NCBI GenBank assembly: GCA_027449125.1
Contig: DAIDME010000087.1
Span: forward strand, 1-47,784
Source of the DNA: Solirubrobacterales bacterium
GTDB lineage: Bacteria; Actinomycetota; Thermoleophilia; Solirubrobacterales; Solirubrobacteraceae
Reading direction: 5' to 3'
Length of the DNA: 47,784 bases
How positions within the stretch are numbered: the first letter of the stretch is position 1; each line of letters begins with the position of its first letter. This document shows positions 22,054 to 30,266 of this stretch, piece by piece. The notes beneath the pieces were generated by a model, which had not been told where the DNA came from, did no database searches, and saw only the letters and a list, made by a program, of their open reading frames with translations. A program made the position numbers and the translations under genes.

Positions 22054-22925
22054 ACGCTCGCCATCTCCGCGGCTCGCACCAGCAGCTCACCGGCGCCGGC
22101 GGCCAGCAGCCGCTTTGCCATCGCCGCGCCGACCAGGTCGGCCGGAGCGGTGAACTCATCCTCGATCCAGTGCGAGCCGTCCGGCAGGCCGAGCCAGGCC
22201 CTGAGCATCAGGTCGCCGTCGGGGGCGGGGGCGGCGATCGCCCCGAGCGGCGTCGCGCAGCCGGCGTTCAAGGCGCGGGCGAGCGCCCTCTCGGCCAGCA
22301 CGCAGCGCTCGGCGATCGGATCGTTGATGGCGCGGGCGCGCTCGTCCCCGGCACGCGCCTGCACGATCAGTGCGCCTTGGCCGGGTGCGGGGACGAGCTC
22401 CGCGAGCACGCCGCCAACCGCATCCGCCCGTCCCAGTCGGGCGAGACCGGCGAGCGCCAGCACCAGCGCATCGACCTCTCCAGCGCCGAGCTTGCGCAGA
22501 CGCGTATCGACATTGCCGCGCAGCTCTGTCACCTCGAGGTCGTCGCGCAGCGCATGGATCTGCGCGGCCCGGCGGATGCTGCTCGTGCCAACCCTGGCGC
22601 CGGGTGGCAGCGAGTCCAGATCAGTGCAACCGCACAGGGCGTCGCGCGGATCGCGGCGCTCGGGGATCGCGACGATCACGGTCCCGTCGGCAAGCTCGCC
22701 AGGCACGTCCTTGGCGGAGTGCACGGCGACGTCGATCTCGCCACGCAGCAGCGCCTCCTCGAGCGCCGAGGTCCAGCGCGCCTTGTCGCCGACGTCACGT
22801 CCTCGGTCACCGGCGGTCGCGATCGTGACCAGCTCGGCCTCGAGCCCGGACCGCTCGAGCGCGGCCGCCACCCAACCGGCCTGCACGAGCGCCAGCGCGC
22901 TGCCGCGCGTGCCGACGCAGATCAC
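22050..22925 (-). CDS. hemC: Hydroxymethylbilane synthase (porphobilinogen deaminase)
   Basis: This enzyme joins four porphobilinogens into hydroxymethylbilane. The 291-residue protein has GTRGSALALVQ at the N-terminus, the AVHSAKDVP active-site motif with Lys72 and Asp73, GTSSIRRAAQI, RGNVDTRL, and the dipyrromethane cofactor Cys223 in LNAGCATPLGA. Length is slightly short for the family but all domains are present. It sits between hemA and the cobA-hemD fusion with 4-base overlaps on both sides. hemB is not in the window. Confidence 0.96.
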   Translation of the reverse strand: MICVGTRGSALALVQAGWVAAALERSGLEAELVTIATAGDRGRDVGDKARWTSALEEALLRGEIDVAVHSAKDVPGELADGTVIVAIPERRDPRDALCGCTDLDSLPPGARVGTSSIRRAAQIHALRDDLEVTELRGNVDTRLRKLGAGEVDALVLALAGLARLGRADAVGGVLAELVPAPGQGALIVQARAGDERARAINDPIAERCVLAERALARALNAGCATPLGAIAAPAPDGDLMLRAWLGLPDGSHWIEDEFTAPADLVGAAMAKRLLAAGAGELLVRAAEMASV

Positions 22926-24289
22926 CGCCGGGGGCCCGCGGCCGAGCCGCTGCGTTCCGGTAGGCGCCGGATCTCAGCCAGGTCCTGCACGTCAGCCGCC
23001 GCGCTGCGAAGCGCCGGATCCGCGTCCACGTCGATCCCGAACAGGTCGCGAACGAGCGCCATCCGCGCGTGCACCCGGTCATCGCGCAGCTCCTTGAGGC
23101 GCAGCGTCGGGTTGTGCAGGAGGCGGTTGACGATCGCGCGGGCGACCGCTTCCACACGCTCACGGTCACGGTCAGAGGCCGACTCCCAGCGCCCATCGTT
23201 CTCCGCCAGAACCTGAGTCACGATCGCGCTCGCGTGAGTGCGCAGCGCCGCCAGCGTCGGCAGCACTTCCAGCGAGCCCAGCCAGGTGGCGAAGTTCTGG
23301 ATCTCCTGCTCGATGATCGCCTCCGCCTTGCGCGCCTCCTCGAGCCGCACCTGGCGGTTTCGCATCACAACCGCCTCCAGGTCGTCTATGTCGTAGAGCG
23401 CCACCCCGTCAACCTGCGCGCAGGTCGGGTCGACGTCGCGCGGGACCGCCAGGTCGATTATCAGCAGTGACCGGTGGGCGCGCTCGCGCTGGACCAGCTC
23501 GAGGCCCTCCGCCTCGATCAGCTGGTGCGGCGATGAGGTCGCGCAGACCAGCACGTCGGCGTCGACCAGCGACTGGGGAAGCTCGTCAAGGGCGACGCTG
23601 TGACCGTCAAAACGGCTGGCGAGGCTGACCGCTCGGCTTCGTCTGCGGTTCGCCACGAACACCACCACCGCCCCGGCCGCGGCAAGCGCCTGGCCGGCAA
23701 GCTCACTGGACTCGCCGGTGCCGATCAGCACCACCCGGCGGCCGGTGAGATCACCCAGCAGCTCACGCCCCAGCATCGCCGCGACTGACGGCAGGCTCAT
23801 CTGGCCGGCGCTGATCGCCGTTTCGGTGCGTACCCGCTTGCCTGTTTCGAGCGCGGCCCTGAAGAGATGGTTGGTCAGCGGTCCGCTGGTCTCCTGCTCC
23901 AGCGCGGCTTCGTAGGCGCGCCGCACCTGACCCTGGATCTGGTCCTCGCCGACGATCATCGACTCGAGCCCGGCGCTGACCCTGTAGAGGTGGCGCGCGG
24001 CCTCGCAGTTGCGGTGCGAGTAGATCGCCGGCGCGAGCGTGGTCGGCTGGATCCCGGACCGCTTGGCGAGCATGCCGAGCAGGGTTGCCTCGGCCTCAAC
24101 GGGGTCGGCGGCGACCAGATAGACCTCGGTGCGGTTGCAGGTGGAGAGCGCCACGACCTCCTGGATGCCGGCGCTCGCGTGGAGCTCGCGGACGAACCCG
24201 AGCGCGCGTGAGTCGGTCAGCGCGAGGCGCTCGCGCAGCTCGACCGGGGCGGTCTTGTGCGAGATGCCGACCGCGAGCAGCTCGCTCAA
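22922..24289 (-). CDS. hemA: Glutamyl-tRNA reductase
   Basis: This is the first committed enzyme of C5-pathway tetrapyrrole synthesis; it reduces glutamyl-tRNA(Glu) to glutamate-1-semialdehyde with NADPH. The 455-residue protein has the catalytic nucleophile Cys51 in LSTCNRTEVY, the GLESMIVGEDQIQGQ motif, an NADPH domain with VVLIGTGESSELAG, and a C-terminal dimerisation helix. It overlaps the small CcmD-like gene upstream and hemC downstream by 4 bases each. Confidence 0.96.
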   Translation of the reverse strand: MSELLAVGISHKTAPVELRERLALTDSRALGFVRELHASAGIQEVVALSTCNRTEVYLVAADPVEAEATLLGMLAKRSGIQPTTLAPAIYSHRNCEAARHLYRVSAGLESMIVGEDQIQGQVRRAYEAALEQETSGPLTNHLFRAALETGKRVRTETAISAGQMSLPSVAAMLGRELLGDLTGRRVVLIGTGESSELAGQALAAAGAVVVFVANRRRSRAVSLASRFDGHSVALDELPQSLVDADVLVCATSSPHQLIEAEGLELVQRERAHRSLLIIDLAVPRDVDPTCAQVDGVALYDIDDLEAVVMRNRQVRLEEARKAEAIIEQEIQNFATWLGSLEVLPTLAALRTHASAIVTQVLAENDGRWESASDRDRERVEAVARAIVNRLLHNPTLRLKELRDDRVHARMALVRDLFGIDVDADPALRSAAADVQDLAEIRRLPERSGSAAGPRR

Positions 24290-24531
24290 GGCAGCTGCAC
24301 CCCTTCGGGCTCGGCGCTCTCGTCAGCCTCCTCCAGCACCACCCCGGTGCGTTCGCGAGCCTCGAGCTCGGCCCGCAGCTCGCGCAGCTCGCGGCTGTTG
24401 CGCATCAGGCGGCGGGCCATGATGCCGACATAGATCAGGAGGACCAGTACGAAGACGATGTACGCGGCGGCCACGTACGGACCGGCTGCGCCGAGCGGAA
24501 GCGCGGGAGCCTCGGCGAACAGCAGGCTCAT
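24286..24531 (-). CDS. ccmD: Small CcmD-like membrane protein
   Basis: This is an 81-residue single-pass membrane protein. One hydrophobic helix spans about 17-39 (GPYVAAAYIVFVLVLLIYVGIMA), followed by a basic stretch and a charged coiled-coil-like tail. Size, the Y-x-A-A-Y-I-V-F start of the helix and position right after ccmC match CcmD, which helps release holo-CcmE from the CcmABC complex. Sequence is poorly conserved in this family, so the call rests on topology and gene order. Confidence 0.7.
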   Translation of the reverse strand: MSLLFAEAPALPLGAAGPYVAAAYIVFVLVLLIYVGIMARRLMRNSRELRELRAELEARERTGVVLEEADESAEPEGVQLP

Positions 24532-25271
24532 GACGGCGAAGCGGTCCTGCCGAGCGGGCCGGCATCCTCACCGAGCAGGCGGCGACGCAGCCGGCGTGTC
24601 TCTATCCGCAGCTCCTTGGAGGCCATCTCGTACTTCATGAGCGTCGCGAACAGCAGCGCGATCGCGACCAGCGAGGTGTAGAACGCGAGCTTCATCGAGC
24701 CGGGCATGGCGCCGCCCTGGAGGTTCAGCACGCGCGGGTGAAGATACTCGGACGAGAGGTTGACGATGATGAAGTTGATCGGCACGAAGGCGCCCGCGAC
24801 GATCGAGAACACGGCGGCGTACCGCGCCTGGCGCTCAGGATCCTCGATCGAGAAGCGCATCGGCTGGTAGGTGCAGTAGAGCAGGATCACGATCAGATAG
24901 GAGACGAGCGTCGGGTCCGACCACACCCACCAGTGGCCCCAAGAGGCCTTGGCCCAGATCGAGCCGGCGATCAGGCCCCCAACCGAGAAGATCAGCGACA
25001 TGTGAATCGCGCAGTAGGAGCGCATGTCCCAGACCCGCTTGCCGGTACGCAGATAGCCGATGCCGTAGACACCGCCGAGACAGAAGCCGACCAGCGAGAC
25101 GATCGCCAGCGGCACGTGGATGTAGAAGATCTTCTGGACGAACCCCTGCTCGGCGTCGAGCGGGGCGTAGAAGAACGTCAGTGCCAGCCCTGCCGTGATC
25201 ATCAGGGCGGTTACGACCGTGAGGCCGCGCAGGTGCCGAACGTGGGTGCTCATACGATCCGTGAACTTCAC
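24528..25271 (-). CDS. ccmC: Heme-handling protein CcmC
   Basis: This is a six-helix membrane protein of 247 residues of the HemeHandling/CcsA group that presents heme to CcmE for c-type cytochrome assembly. A candidate heme-ligand His52 is in FYIHVPLAI, and a second candidate is in YCAIHMSLIF. The WWD-type periplasmic motif reads WGHWWVWSDPTL (from 111): the usual Asp after the last Trp is Ser, with Asp one place later. It overlaps ccmB and the ccmD-like gene by 4 bases. Confidence 0.92.
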   Translation of the reverse strand: MKFTDRMSTHVRHLRGLTVVTALMITAGLALTFFYAPLDAEQGFVQKIFYIHVPLAIVSLVGFCLGGVYGIGYLRTGKRVWDMRSYCAIHMSLIFSVGGLIAGSIWAKASWGHWWVWSDPTLVSYLIVILLYCTYQPMRFSIEDPERQARYAAVFSIVAGAFVPINFIIVNLSSEYLHPRVLNLQGGAMPGSMKLAFYTSLVAIALLFATLMKYEMASKELRIETRRLRRRLLGEDAGPLGRTASPS

Positions 25272-25939
25272 TCCTCGATCAAGTAGTCAAAGAGACCTAC
25301 CGCGAGCAGCGCGTTGAAGAGATCATAGAGCGCCAGCACCAACAGCCACTTCGCTTGCGGCGAACCGCTGGCGTTTGGAGTCAGCAGCGGACCGATCCCG
25401 CGAGCCGTGGCGATCAGCGCAGGCAGCATCAGCGGCAGCCCGATGATCGGGCCGATCAGGTCGCGGGCGCGAGTGTGCACGGCCAGCGCCGAGACGAACG
25501 TCCCGATCACCGCAAAGGCGCCGTCGGCCAGCAGGAGCAGCAGCGTGAAGGCAGGCAGCGAGTGGCCGAGCCGGGGCGGCGCCAGAAGCAGCGCGAACGC
25601 CGGCACCGCCACCAGCTCGAGCGCCACCATGAAGATGAACAGCGCGGCCGCCTTGGCGGCGAACATCGCCGTGCGGTCGACAGGCGCGAGCAGGAATGCG
25701 TCAAAGCCCCCCTGCTCTCGCTCGGCGACGAACAGCCGGTTGATCGCGAGCATCGCGGCGAACAGCAGCGTCACCGTGAACACGCCGGCCGCCAGCTGAC
25801 CAGAGAGCGAGTCGCGGTTCAGGCCAAAGTGGAAGATGACGAAGGTCGAGACCGAGAGCAGCGCCATGCTGGGCAGCGTCTCCAGCGTGCGCAGCTCCAG
25901 CAGCAGGTCCTTGCGCAGGATTGCGGTGGCCGTCCTCAC
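25268..25939 (-). CDS. ccmB: Heme ABC exporter permease CcmB
   Basis: This is the permease subunit of the CcmABC complex, 223 residues with six hydrophobic segments. The N-terminal ILRKDLLLELRTLETLPSM and the loop LFVAEREQGGFDAFLLAPVDRTAMF are typical of CcmB. It joins CcmA (ATPase) and CcmC at the membrane to drive release of heme-bound CcmE. It overlaps ccmA and ccmC by 4 bases. Confidence 0.94.
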   Translation of the reverse strand: MRTATAILRKDLLLELRTLETLPSMALLSVSTFVIFHFGLNRDSLSGQLAAGVFTVTLLFAAMLAINRLFVAEREQGGFDAFLLAPVDRTAMFAAKAAALFIFMVALELVAVPAFALLLAPPRLGHSLPAFTLLLLLADGAFAVIGTFVSALAVHTRARDLIGPIIGLPLMLPALIATARGIGPLLTPNASGSPQAKWLLVLALYDLFNALLAVGLFDYLIEE

Positions 25940-26673
25940 GCGTACAGCCCCCTCAGCCGCTCGGGCGCGAGGCCGGCCGGCGGGCCGAGATAGGCCGCGC
26001 GCCCTCCGGACAACGCCAGCACCACGTCGGCCTCGGCCAGCGCGGCCTGCGGGTCGTGGCTCGTCAGCACCCGGGTGATCCCGGCGCCGCGGCCGATCAG
26101 TGGCTCGACCAGATCACCGGCGGCCGGGTCCAGGTTCGAGCGCGGCTCGTCCAGCAAGAGCAGCTCGGGACGGTGCAACACGGCGCGGGCGACCGTCAGG
26201 CGCTGCACCATCCCGCGGCTGAGCGAACGCACCGGATCGTCGCCGCGCTGGCGCATGCCCACCGACGCGAGCACCTCCTCGACGCGCGCGGCTGGAACCC
26301 GGTGCAGACGCGCGTGATAGGTGAGGTTCTCACGGCCGCTCAGGTCCCGGTAGAGCAAGGGCTCGTGGCCGAGCAGGCCGATCCGACCGCGAACCGCCCA
26401 GGCTTGGCGCGGCAGCGGCTCACCGAACAGGCGCACGCTGCCGGAGTGCGGCCGCAGCAGGGTCGCGAGGATCCGCAGCAGCGTCGACTTGCCCGCGCCG
26501 TTGCGGCCCAGCACCGCGAGCGTCTGACCGGCCCCGAGCTCGAGCGTGATGCCGCGAAGCGCCGAGCGCTCGCCGAAGTGGCGGCTCAGGCCCTCCAGCG
26601 CCACGACCGGCTGGCCGCCGCCACCGGGCGGCGGCGCGCTCTCAGTGGTGATGGTGCTCGCCGCGTCCCGCAT
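25936..26673 (-). CDS. ccmA: Heme ABC exporter ATP-binding protein CcmA
   Basis: This is the ATPase of the cytochrome c maturation ABC complex. It has Walker A GRNGAGKST, signature SLSRGMVQRL (LSRGM in place of LSGGQ), Walker B LLLLDEPRSNLDP and an H-loop TSHDP. ATG at 26673 is taken as the start; ATG at 26694 is also in frame. Either way the gene starts inside the end of moaB, so the two are coupled. The first 25 residues are Pro/Gly-rich and outside the ATPase fold. Confidence 0.9.
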   Translation of the reverse strand: MRDAASTITTESAPPPGGGGQPVVALEGLSRHFGERSALRGITLELGAGQTLAVLGRNGAGKSTLLRILATLLRPHSGSVRLFGEPLPRQAWAVRGRIGLLGHEPLLYRDLSGRENLTYHARLHRVPAARVEEVLASVGMRQRGDDPVRSLSRGMVQRLTVARAVLHRPELLLLDEPRSNLDPAAGDLVEPLIGRGAGITRVLTSHDPQAALAEADVVLALSGGRAAYLGPPAGLAPERLRGLYA

Positions 26674-27136
26674 CTCGCCGACGCAGTGTGGCAACAGCGT
26701 GCCCGAGCACCGGCCCCACGACCCCGAACAGCTGCTCCACCGCCCGCGGGTTGCCGGGGAAGTTGACGATCAGCGTGCCGCCGGCGACGCCGGCCACCGC
26801 GCGCGAGAGCATCCCCATGGGGGTGTGCTCGAGCGACGCGGCGCGCATCGCCTCGGCCAGCCCCGGGACCTCACGCTCGATCACCGCGAGCGTCGCCTCC
26901 GGGGTCACATCATCTGGCGTCAGTCCTGTGCCGCCGGTCGTGAGTGCAAGCTCGACGCCGGCGGCGACCTGCTGCGTCAACCACGCCTCGATCGCGGCTC
27001 GGTCGTCCTTGACCACCGCCCGCACGACGATCTCAGCGCCCAGGGCGCTGACCGCGTCAGCGAGGGCCGGTCCCGATAGGTCTTCACCGACGCCGGCCGC
27101 GACCGACGTCGAAACAGTGAGGATCGCGCAGCGCAT
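26642..27136 (-). CDS. moaB: Molybdopterin adenylyltransferase-like protein (MoaB/Mog)
   Basis: This is a 164-residue MoCF-domain protein that adenylylates molybdopterin before molybdenum insertion. The family motif LALTTGGTGLTPDDVTPEAT is at about 83-102, and the segment TLIVNFPGNPRAVEQLF follows. It is the first gene of the long operon and is set apart from groES by a hairpin. The protein ends in a short His-rich tail coded inside the overlap with ccmA. The matching moaC lies at 33062-33547. Confidence 0.92.
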   Translation of the reverse strand: MRCAILTVSTSVAAGVGEDLSGPALADAVSALGAEIVVRAVVKDDRAAIEAWLTQQVAAGVELALTTGGTGLTPDDVTPEATLAVIEREVPGLAEAMRAASLEHTPMGMLSRAVAGVAGGTLIVNFPGNPRAVEQLFGVVGPVLGHAVATLRRRDAGRGEHHHH

Positions 27137-27154
27137 CGCCGGCGGAGCTTATCC

Positions 27155-27185
27155 GTACCGCGCGGCCGGCCGCGCCGCGCGGTAC
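27155..27185 (-). terminator. 11-bp perfect hairpin after groES
   Basis: Arms 27155-27165 and 27175-27185 are perfect inverted copies around a 9-base GC loop. It lies between the groES stop and the moaB start and probably ends the trx-grx-groES transcript. The same sequence could also act in the moaB leader. Confidence 0.65.
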
Positions 27186-27203
27186 GCGGTCGAGCATCAG
27201 CGC

Positions 27204-27503
27204 CTAGCGCACTCCGGCAGCGACTGGGCGGATCACGGCGAGCAGATCGCTGGACTCGAGGATCAGGTGGTCATGCCCATCGACGACCACCTCCGTACCG
27301 CTGTACTTCGGGTAGAGCACGAGGTCCCCGGGCGCAACCTTGATCATCTCCTCGTCGTCGCCCACCGCAACCACCTCACCGCGCTGCGGCTTCTCCTTGG
27401 CGGTGTCCGGCAGCACGATCCCGCTACGGGTCACCGTTTCCTCCTCGACCACGCGCACCAGCACGCGGGCGCCCAGCGGTTGCATCTCTTCTTCCATGTT
27501 CAT
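27204..27503 (-). CDS. groES: Co-chaperonin GroES
   Basis: This is the 10-kDa co-chaperonin that caps GroEL, 99 residues, slightly long because of a Met/Glu-rich start (MNMEEEMQPLGARVLV). The mobile loop EEETVTRSGIVLPDTAKEKPQ and the KYSGTEV segment are standard. A strong AGGAG ribosome site sits just before the ATG. No groEL lies next to it, which is common where chaperonin genes have been duplicated in actinobacteria. It is 33 bases after a glutaredoxin gene on the same strand. Confidence 0.95.
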   Translation of the reverse strand: MNMEEEMQPLGARVLVRVVEEETVTRSGIVLPDTAKEKPQRGEVVAVGDDEEMIKVAPGDLVLYPKYSGTEVVVDGHDHLILESSDLLAVIRPVAAGVR

Positions 27504-27536
27504 TGCTCCTTTGCTTTGTGAACGCGATTCGGGCGG

Positions 27537-27830
27537 CTAGCGGCCGAGGCCGAGCAGGCGATCGATCTTGGCGCGGTCAAAGCCGATCACCGGCTTGCCT
27601 CCGATCTCCACCACCGGCACGCCCATCTGCCCGGTGCGGCGCACGAGATCCCGCGCCGCGGCCTGGTCACGGGAGACATCGACGTCTCTGAAGGTGACCT
27701 TCTGCTGGCGCAGGTAGGCCTTGACACGGTCGCACCACGGACACGTCGGGGTGCTGAAGACCACGACTCGCGGCTGGCGGTTGGCGCCGTCGGCCCGCTT
27801 GGCCGACGGCGCTTCTGTAGCGGCGCTCAC
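27537..27830 (-). CDS. Glutaredoxin-like protein with CPWC active site
   Basis: This is a 97-residue thioredoxin-fold protein that should reduce disulfides or mixed thiols (mycothiol or glutathione). The active site is CPWC in VVFSTPTCPWCDRVK, and GQMGVPVVEIGGKPVIGFD carries the cis-Pro and substrate loop, as in NrdH/Grx proteins. The GTG start at 27830 overlaps the thioredoxin stop by 4 bases (GTGA), the best evidence for this start. The first 22 residues form a short Ala-rich lead. Confidence 0.9.
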   Translation of the reverse strand: MSAATEAPSAKRADGANRQPRVVVFSTPTCPWCDRVKAYLRQQKVTFRDVDVSRDQAAARDLVRRTGQMGVPVVEIGGKPVIGFDRAKIDRLLGLGR

Positions 27831-28171
27831 AGCGTCACCTCCGCGGTCCCGGCGAGCACGTGCTGGTCGAAGAACTCGCCGATCGCCTGCGGCGGGCGGG
27901 CACCGACGAAGCCGGTGAGCGGCTCGCCGTCGCGGAAGGCAAGCACGGTCGGGATGCTCTGGATGCCGTAACGCGCCGCCACCTCGGGCGCGGCGTCGAC
28001 ATCGAGCTTCACCAGCTCCAGCACTCCCGCCCGCCTGCCGGCCTCCTGCTCCAGGGCGGGGCCCAGCATCCGGCAGGGCGCACACCATTCAGCCCAGAAG
28101 TCGACCACCACCGGCAGCTCGCGCGAGCGCTCGATCACTGCCTGCTCAAACTCTTCCGCCGTAACGTCCAT
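27827..28171 (-). CDS. trxA: Thioredoxin
   Basis: This is a 114-residue thioredoxin. The WCAPCRM active site follows VVVDFWAEW, and GIQSIPTVLAFRDGE holds the cis-Pro. ATG at 28171 gives MDVTAEEFEQAV, the normal N-terminus; the longer frame to 28276 adds atypical residues. It is translationally coupled to the glutaredoxin gene and probably co-transcribed with groES. It could be the electron donor to MsrB. Confidence 0.95.
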   Translation of the reverse strand: MDVTAEEFEQAVIERSRELPVVVDFWAEWCAPCRMLGPALEQEAGRRAGVLELVKLDVDAAPEVAARYGIQSIPTVLAFRDGEPLTGFVGARPPQAIGEFFDQHVLAGTAEVTL

Positions 28172-28522
28172 CGTCGTCTCGTTTCTGCTCGTTGCCAATG
28201 TGCGCGTGGCGGCGGCACTCAGCCACCATGCGCTCATATTACACCGCTGCACAACTGTAGCCTTGTGCATGCGCATTGTCTCTGCGCCCCTGCAGGCTCA
28301 ACCGACGTGTGGCGGGCAGAGCGCCCGCTTGGCGCAAGGCCCATGTCAGGATGCGCAAACTGCCTGGCTCCGCCCCCAGTTCGCGCATATCTGCACGAAA
28401 ATCGTGCGTCTCAGAGCAAACTGCCAGCGCGCCTGGCGGTTTGCGCGTTTAAGCATCCTCCACGGCCAGCACCCGGGCGGCGAGGGCGGCGCGGGCGGCT
28501 AGGGGGTTGGTGCTCTTCGGCT
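28172..28522. other. Intergenic region with two stacked hairpins, no gene recognised
   Basis: These 351 bases separate the trx operon from the insertion element and show no convincing coding frame. Two hairpins lie close together: arms 28393-28398/28402-28407 around AAA, and arms 28416-28427/28433-28444 (12 pairs, one a G-T wobble) around a 5-base loop, followed by GCGTTTAAGC. They could be a terminator, a small RNA end or an operator. Lower GC here than in neighbouring genes fits a regulatory region. Confidence 0.4.
28236..28241 (-). promoter_or_regulatory. Candidate -10 box (TAATAT) for trx-grx-groES
   Basis: TAATAT on the minus strand lies about 65 bases upstream of the thioredoxin ATG in an AT-rich patch. 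No good -35 box is seen at the right distance, so another sigma factor or an activator may be involved. Confidence 0.35.
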
Positions 28523-30242
28523 TGGGAAGGGGCGGGAGAGCGGTGCTCTCCCGCTGGTGTTTGTCTCTGACGAAGACCAGCCGCTGGCGCGGCCTTTTGC
28601 TGCGCGTGGTCGGGTGTGCGGTGAGCGGCTGAACGTCATACCGTCAAGCAATACTTGAGGGTATGTGCCTCGGACATGTTCGCGACGACCACGAGCTTCT
28701 GTGAGCAGCGGGTGGCGGGCGACTCGATCCATGCGCTGCTGCACCGTGAGTGCTTTGAGCTGTTCCCCGATGAACTGTTCGCTGCCCTGTTCAGGGAGGT
28801 TGGGCGGCGGTCGGTGCCGCCGATGATCGCGGCGGTCGTGATGGTGCCGCAGCGGTTGGAGGGTTGCTCGGATCGTGAGGCGGCTGACCGGCTCGCCGAT
28901 GACCTGCGCTGGAAATACGCGTGCGGTGGTCTTGATTTCGACTACCCGGGGTTCGCGCACACGGTGCTCGTCGATATGCGCGCCCGGCTGGCGGCATCCG
29001 CGCGCCCGGACCGGATCTTCAAGGTCGCTTTGAAGGCGGCGAGGGAGGCTGGTTTGGTCGGCCGCAAGCGGGTGCTGGATTCCACGGCTTTGTTTGATGC
29101 GGCGACGACGATGGACACGGTCACGCTCGTGCGCGCCGCGATCCGCGGGGCGCTGAAGGCCGCCGACGGCGATCTTGCGCGCCAGGCCCGGCGGGCGCTG
29201 GCTCGTGGTGGAGGCTACTCCTCGGCCGGCAAGCCGGCGTGTGATTGGGAGGACCGCGAGGCGCGCACGCAGTGCTGTTGTTGCTCGACGGGCGGGAGGT
29301 TGAGCCGGAGCTGGAGCAGGCCGGTGAGCTGCTCGCGACCGTGGTCGGCCAGGACCTCCAAGAGGACACAGACGGGGTGTTCCGGATCGTGCGCGGGGTC
29401 GCGAAGGACCGGGTGATCCCGACTGTCGACCCGGACGCCCCGCCATGGTCAGAAGACCGCCGCCCGCGGGTTTGATGGCTACAAAGGCCATGTCGCGATC
29501 GACCCCGGCTCAGAGCTGATCGTCTCAACGCACCTCGGCGCCGGCAACATCGGAGACGCGGCAGCCGTGCAGGCGCTGCTCGCCCAAGACCTCCCCGCCA
29601 CCACCGAGACGAGCGTCGAGCAGCCGCTGCAGGTCTTTGGCGATAGCGCCTATGGCACCGGCCAAGACCGAGCTCAGGATCGATCTGGACGCCGGCACGG
29701 TGACCTGCCCTGCCGCTCACACCGTGAAGCTGCGGACGCTCGAGAGCGGGCAGGTCGCGCGCTTCGGCGCGCGATGCGCCGCTTGCCCGCTGGCATCGCA
29801 GTGCCCTGCCAGCCGCCACGGGCGCAGCATTCATCTCGGCCACCACGAACGGCAGCTCGCTGCGGCGCCTGCCCGCCAGGCCGACCCGGACTGGAAGACC
29901 AGCTACACCAGCCCACGACCCAAGATCGGGCACCTGATGCGACGCAAACACGGCGGCCGGCACGCCAGAGTCAGAGGCCGAAGGAAAGTCGCCGCCGACT
30001 TCACATCGCTCGCCGCCGCGGTCAACCTCGCCCGCTTCAGCGTGCTCGGCCTGGACCGCCAACCAGCCGGACAGGTGATCAGCACAGCATGACCGAGCCC
30101 AACCTCACCCACAGCGACACACACGACCACTCGCCGCTCACCGGCGCGTGCCCGGCCCCCTGCGCGCAGCAAAGGACCGCGTCAGCGGCCGGTCTTCGTC
30201 AGAGACAATCGCAGGGAGAGCGCCAGCCCTCCCTGCTTCCCA
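28523..30242 (+). mobile_element. Degenerate IS1182-family insertion sequence
   Basis: The element is about 1.7 kb. Its ends are imperfect inverted repeats: TGGGAAG at 28523 matches the reverse complement at 30236-30242. A longer block (28561-28605) matches the inverted right end (about 30167-30209) at most positions. Near each tip the same palindrome occurs (GGGAGAGC...GCTCTCCC on the left), giving hairpin-forming ends. The inner gene is a broken IS1182-type transposase. No clear target-site duplication was found, so the exact ends are approximate. Confidence 0.75.
28655..30092 (+). pseudogene. IS1182-family transposase, frameshifted and internally deleted
   Basis: The start reads as an IS1182 transposase (GRRSVPPMIAAVVMVPQRLEG, DREAADRLADDLRWKYACG, RKRVLDSTALFDAATTMDTVT with the first catalytic Asp). 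Near 29270 the frame moves by one; at about 29441 it returns to the first frame (RHGQKTAARGFDGYKGHVA). After the second Asp motif GDSAYGTG (about 29640-29660) sequence is missing and the frame moves again to the C-terminal part (DLDAGTVTCPA, IGHLMRRKHGGRHARVRG). At least three frame changes and one deletion mean it cannot make active transposase. Confidence 0.85.
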
Positions 30243-30266
30243 GGCCCATTTGACACCGGCAGCCCA

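Noticed and set aside
21304-23097. 597-residue plus-strand frame opposite cobA-hemD and hemC
   Set aside because: High-GC antisense frame with no recognisable motif; the real genes are on the minus strand.
28499-29491. Minus-strand frame opposite the transposase
   Set aside because: Arg/Pro/Thr-rich shadow with no domain; the plus strand has transposase motifs.
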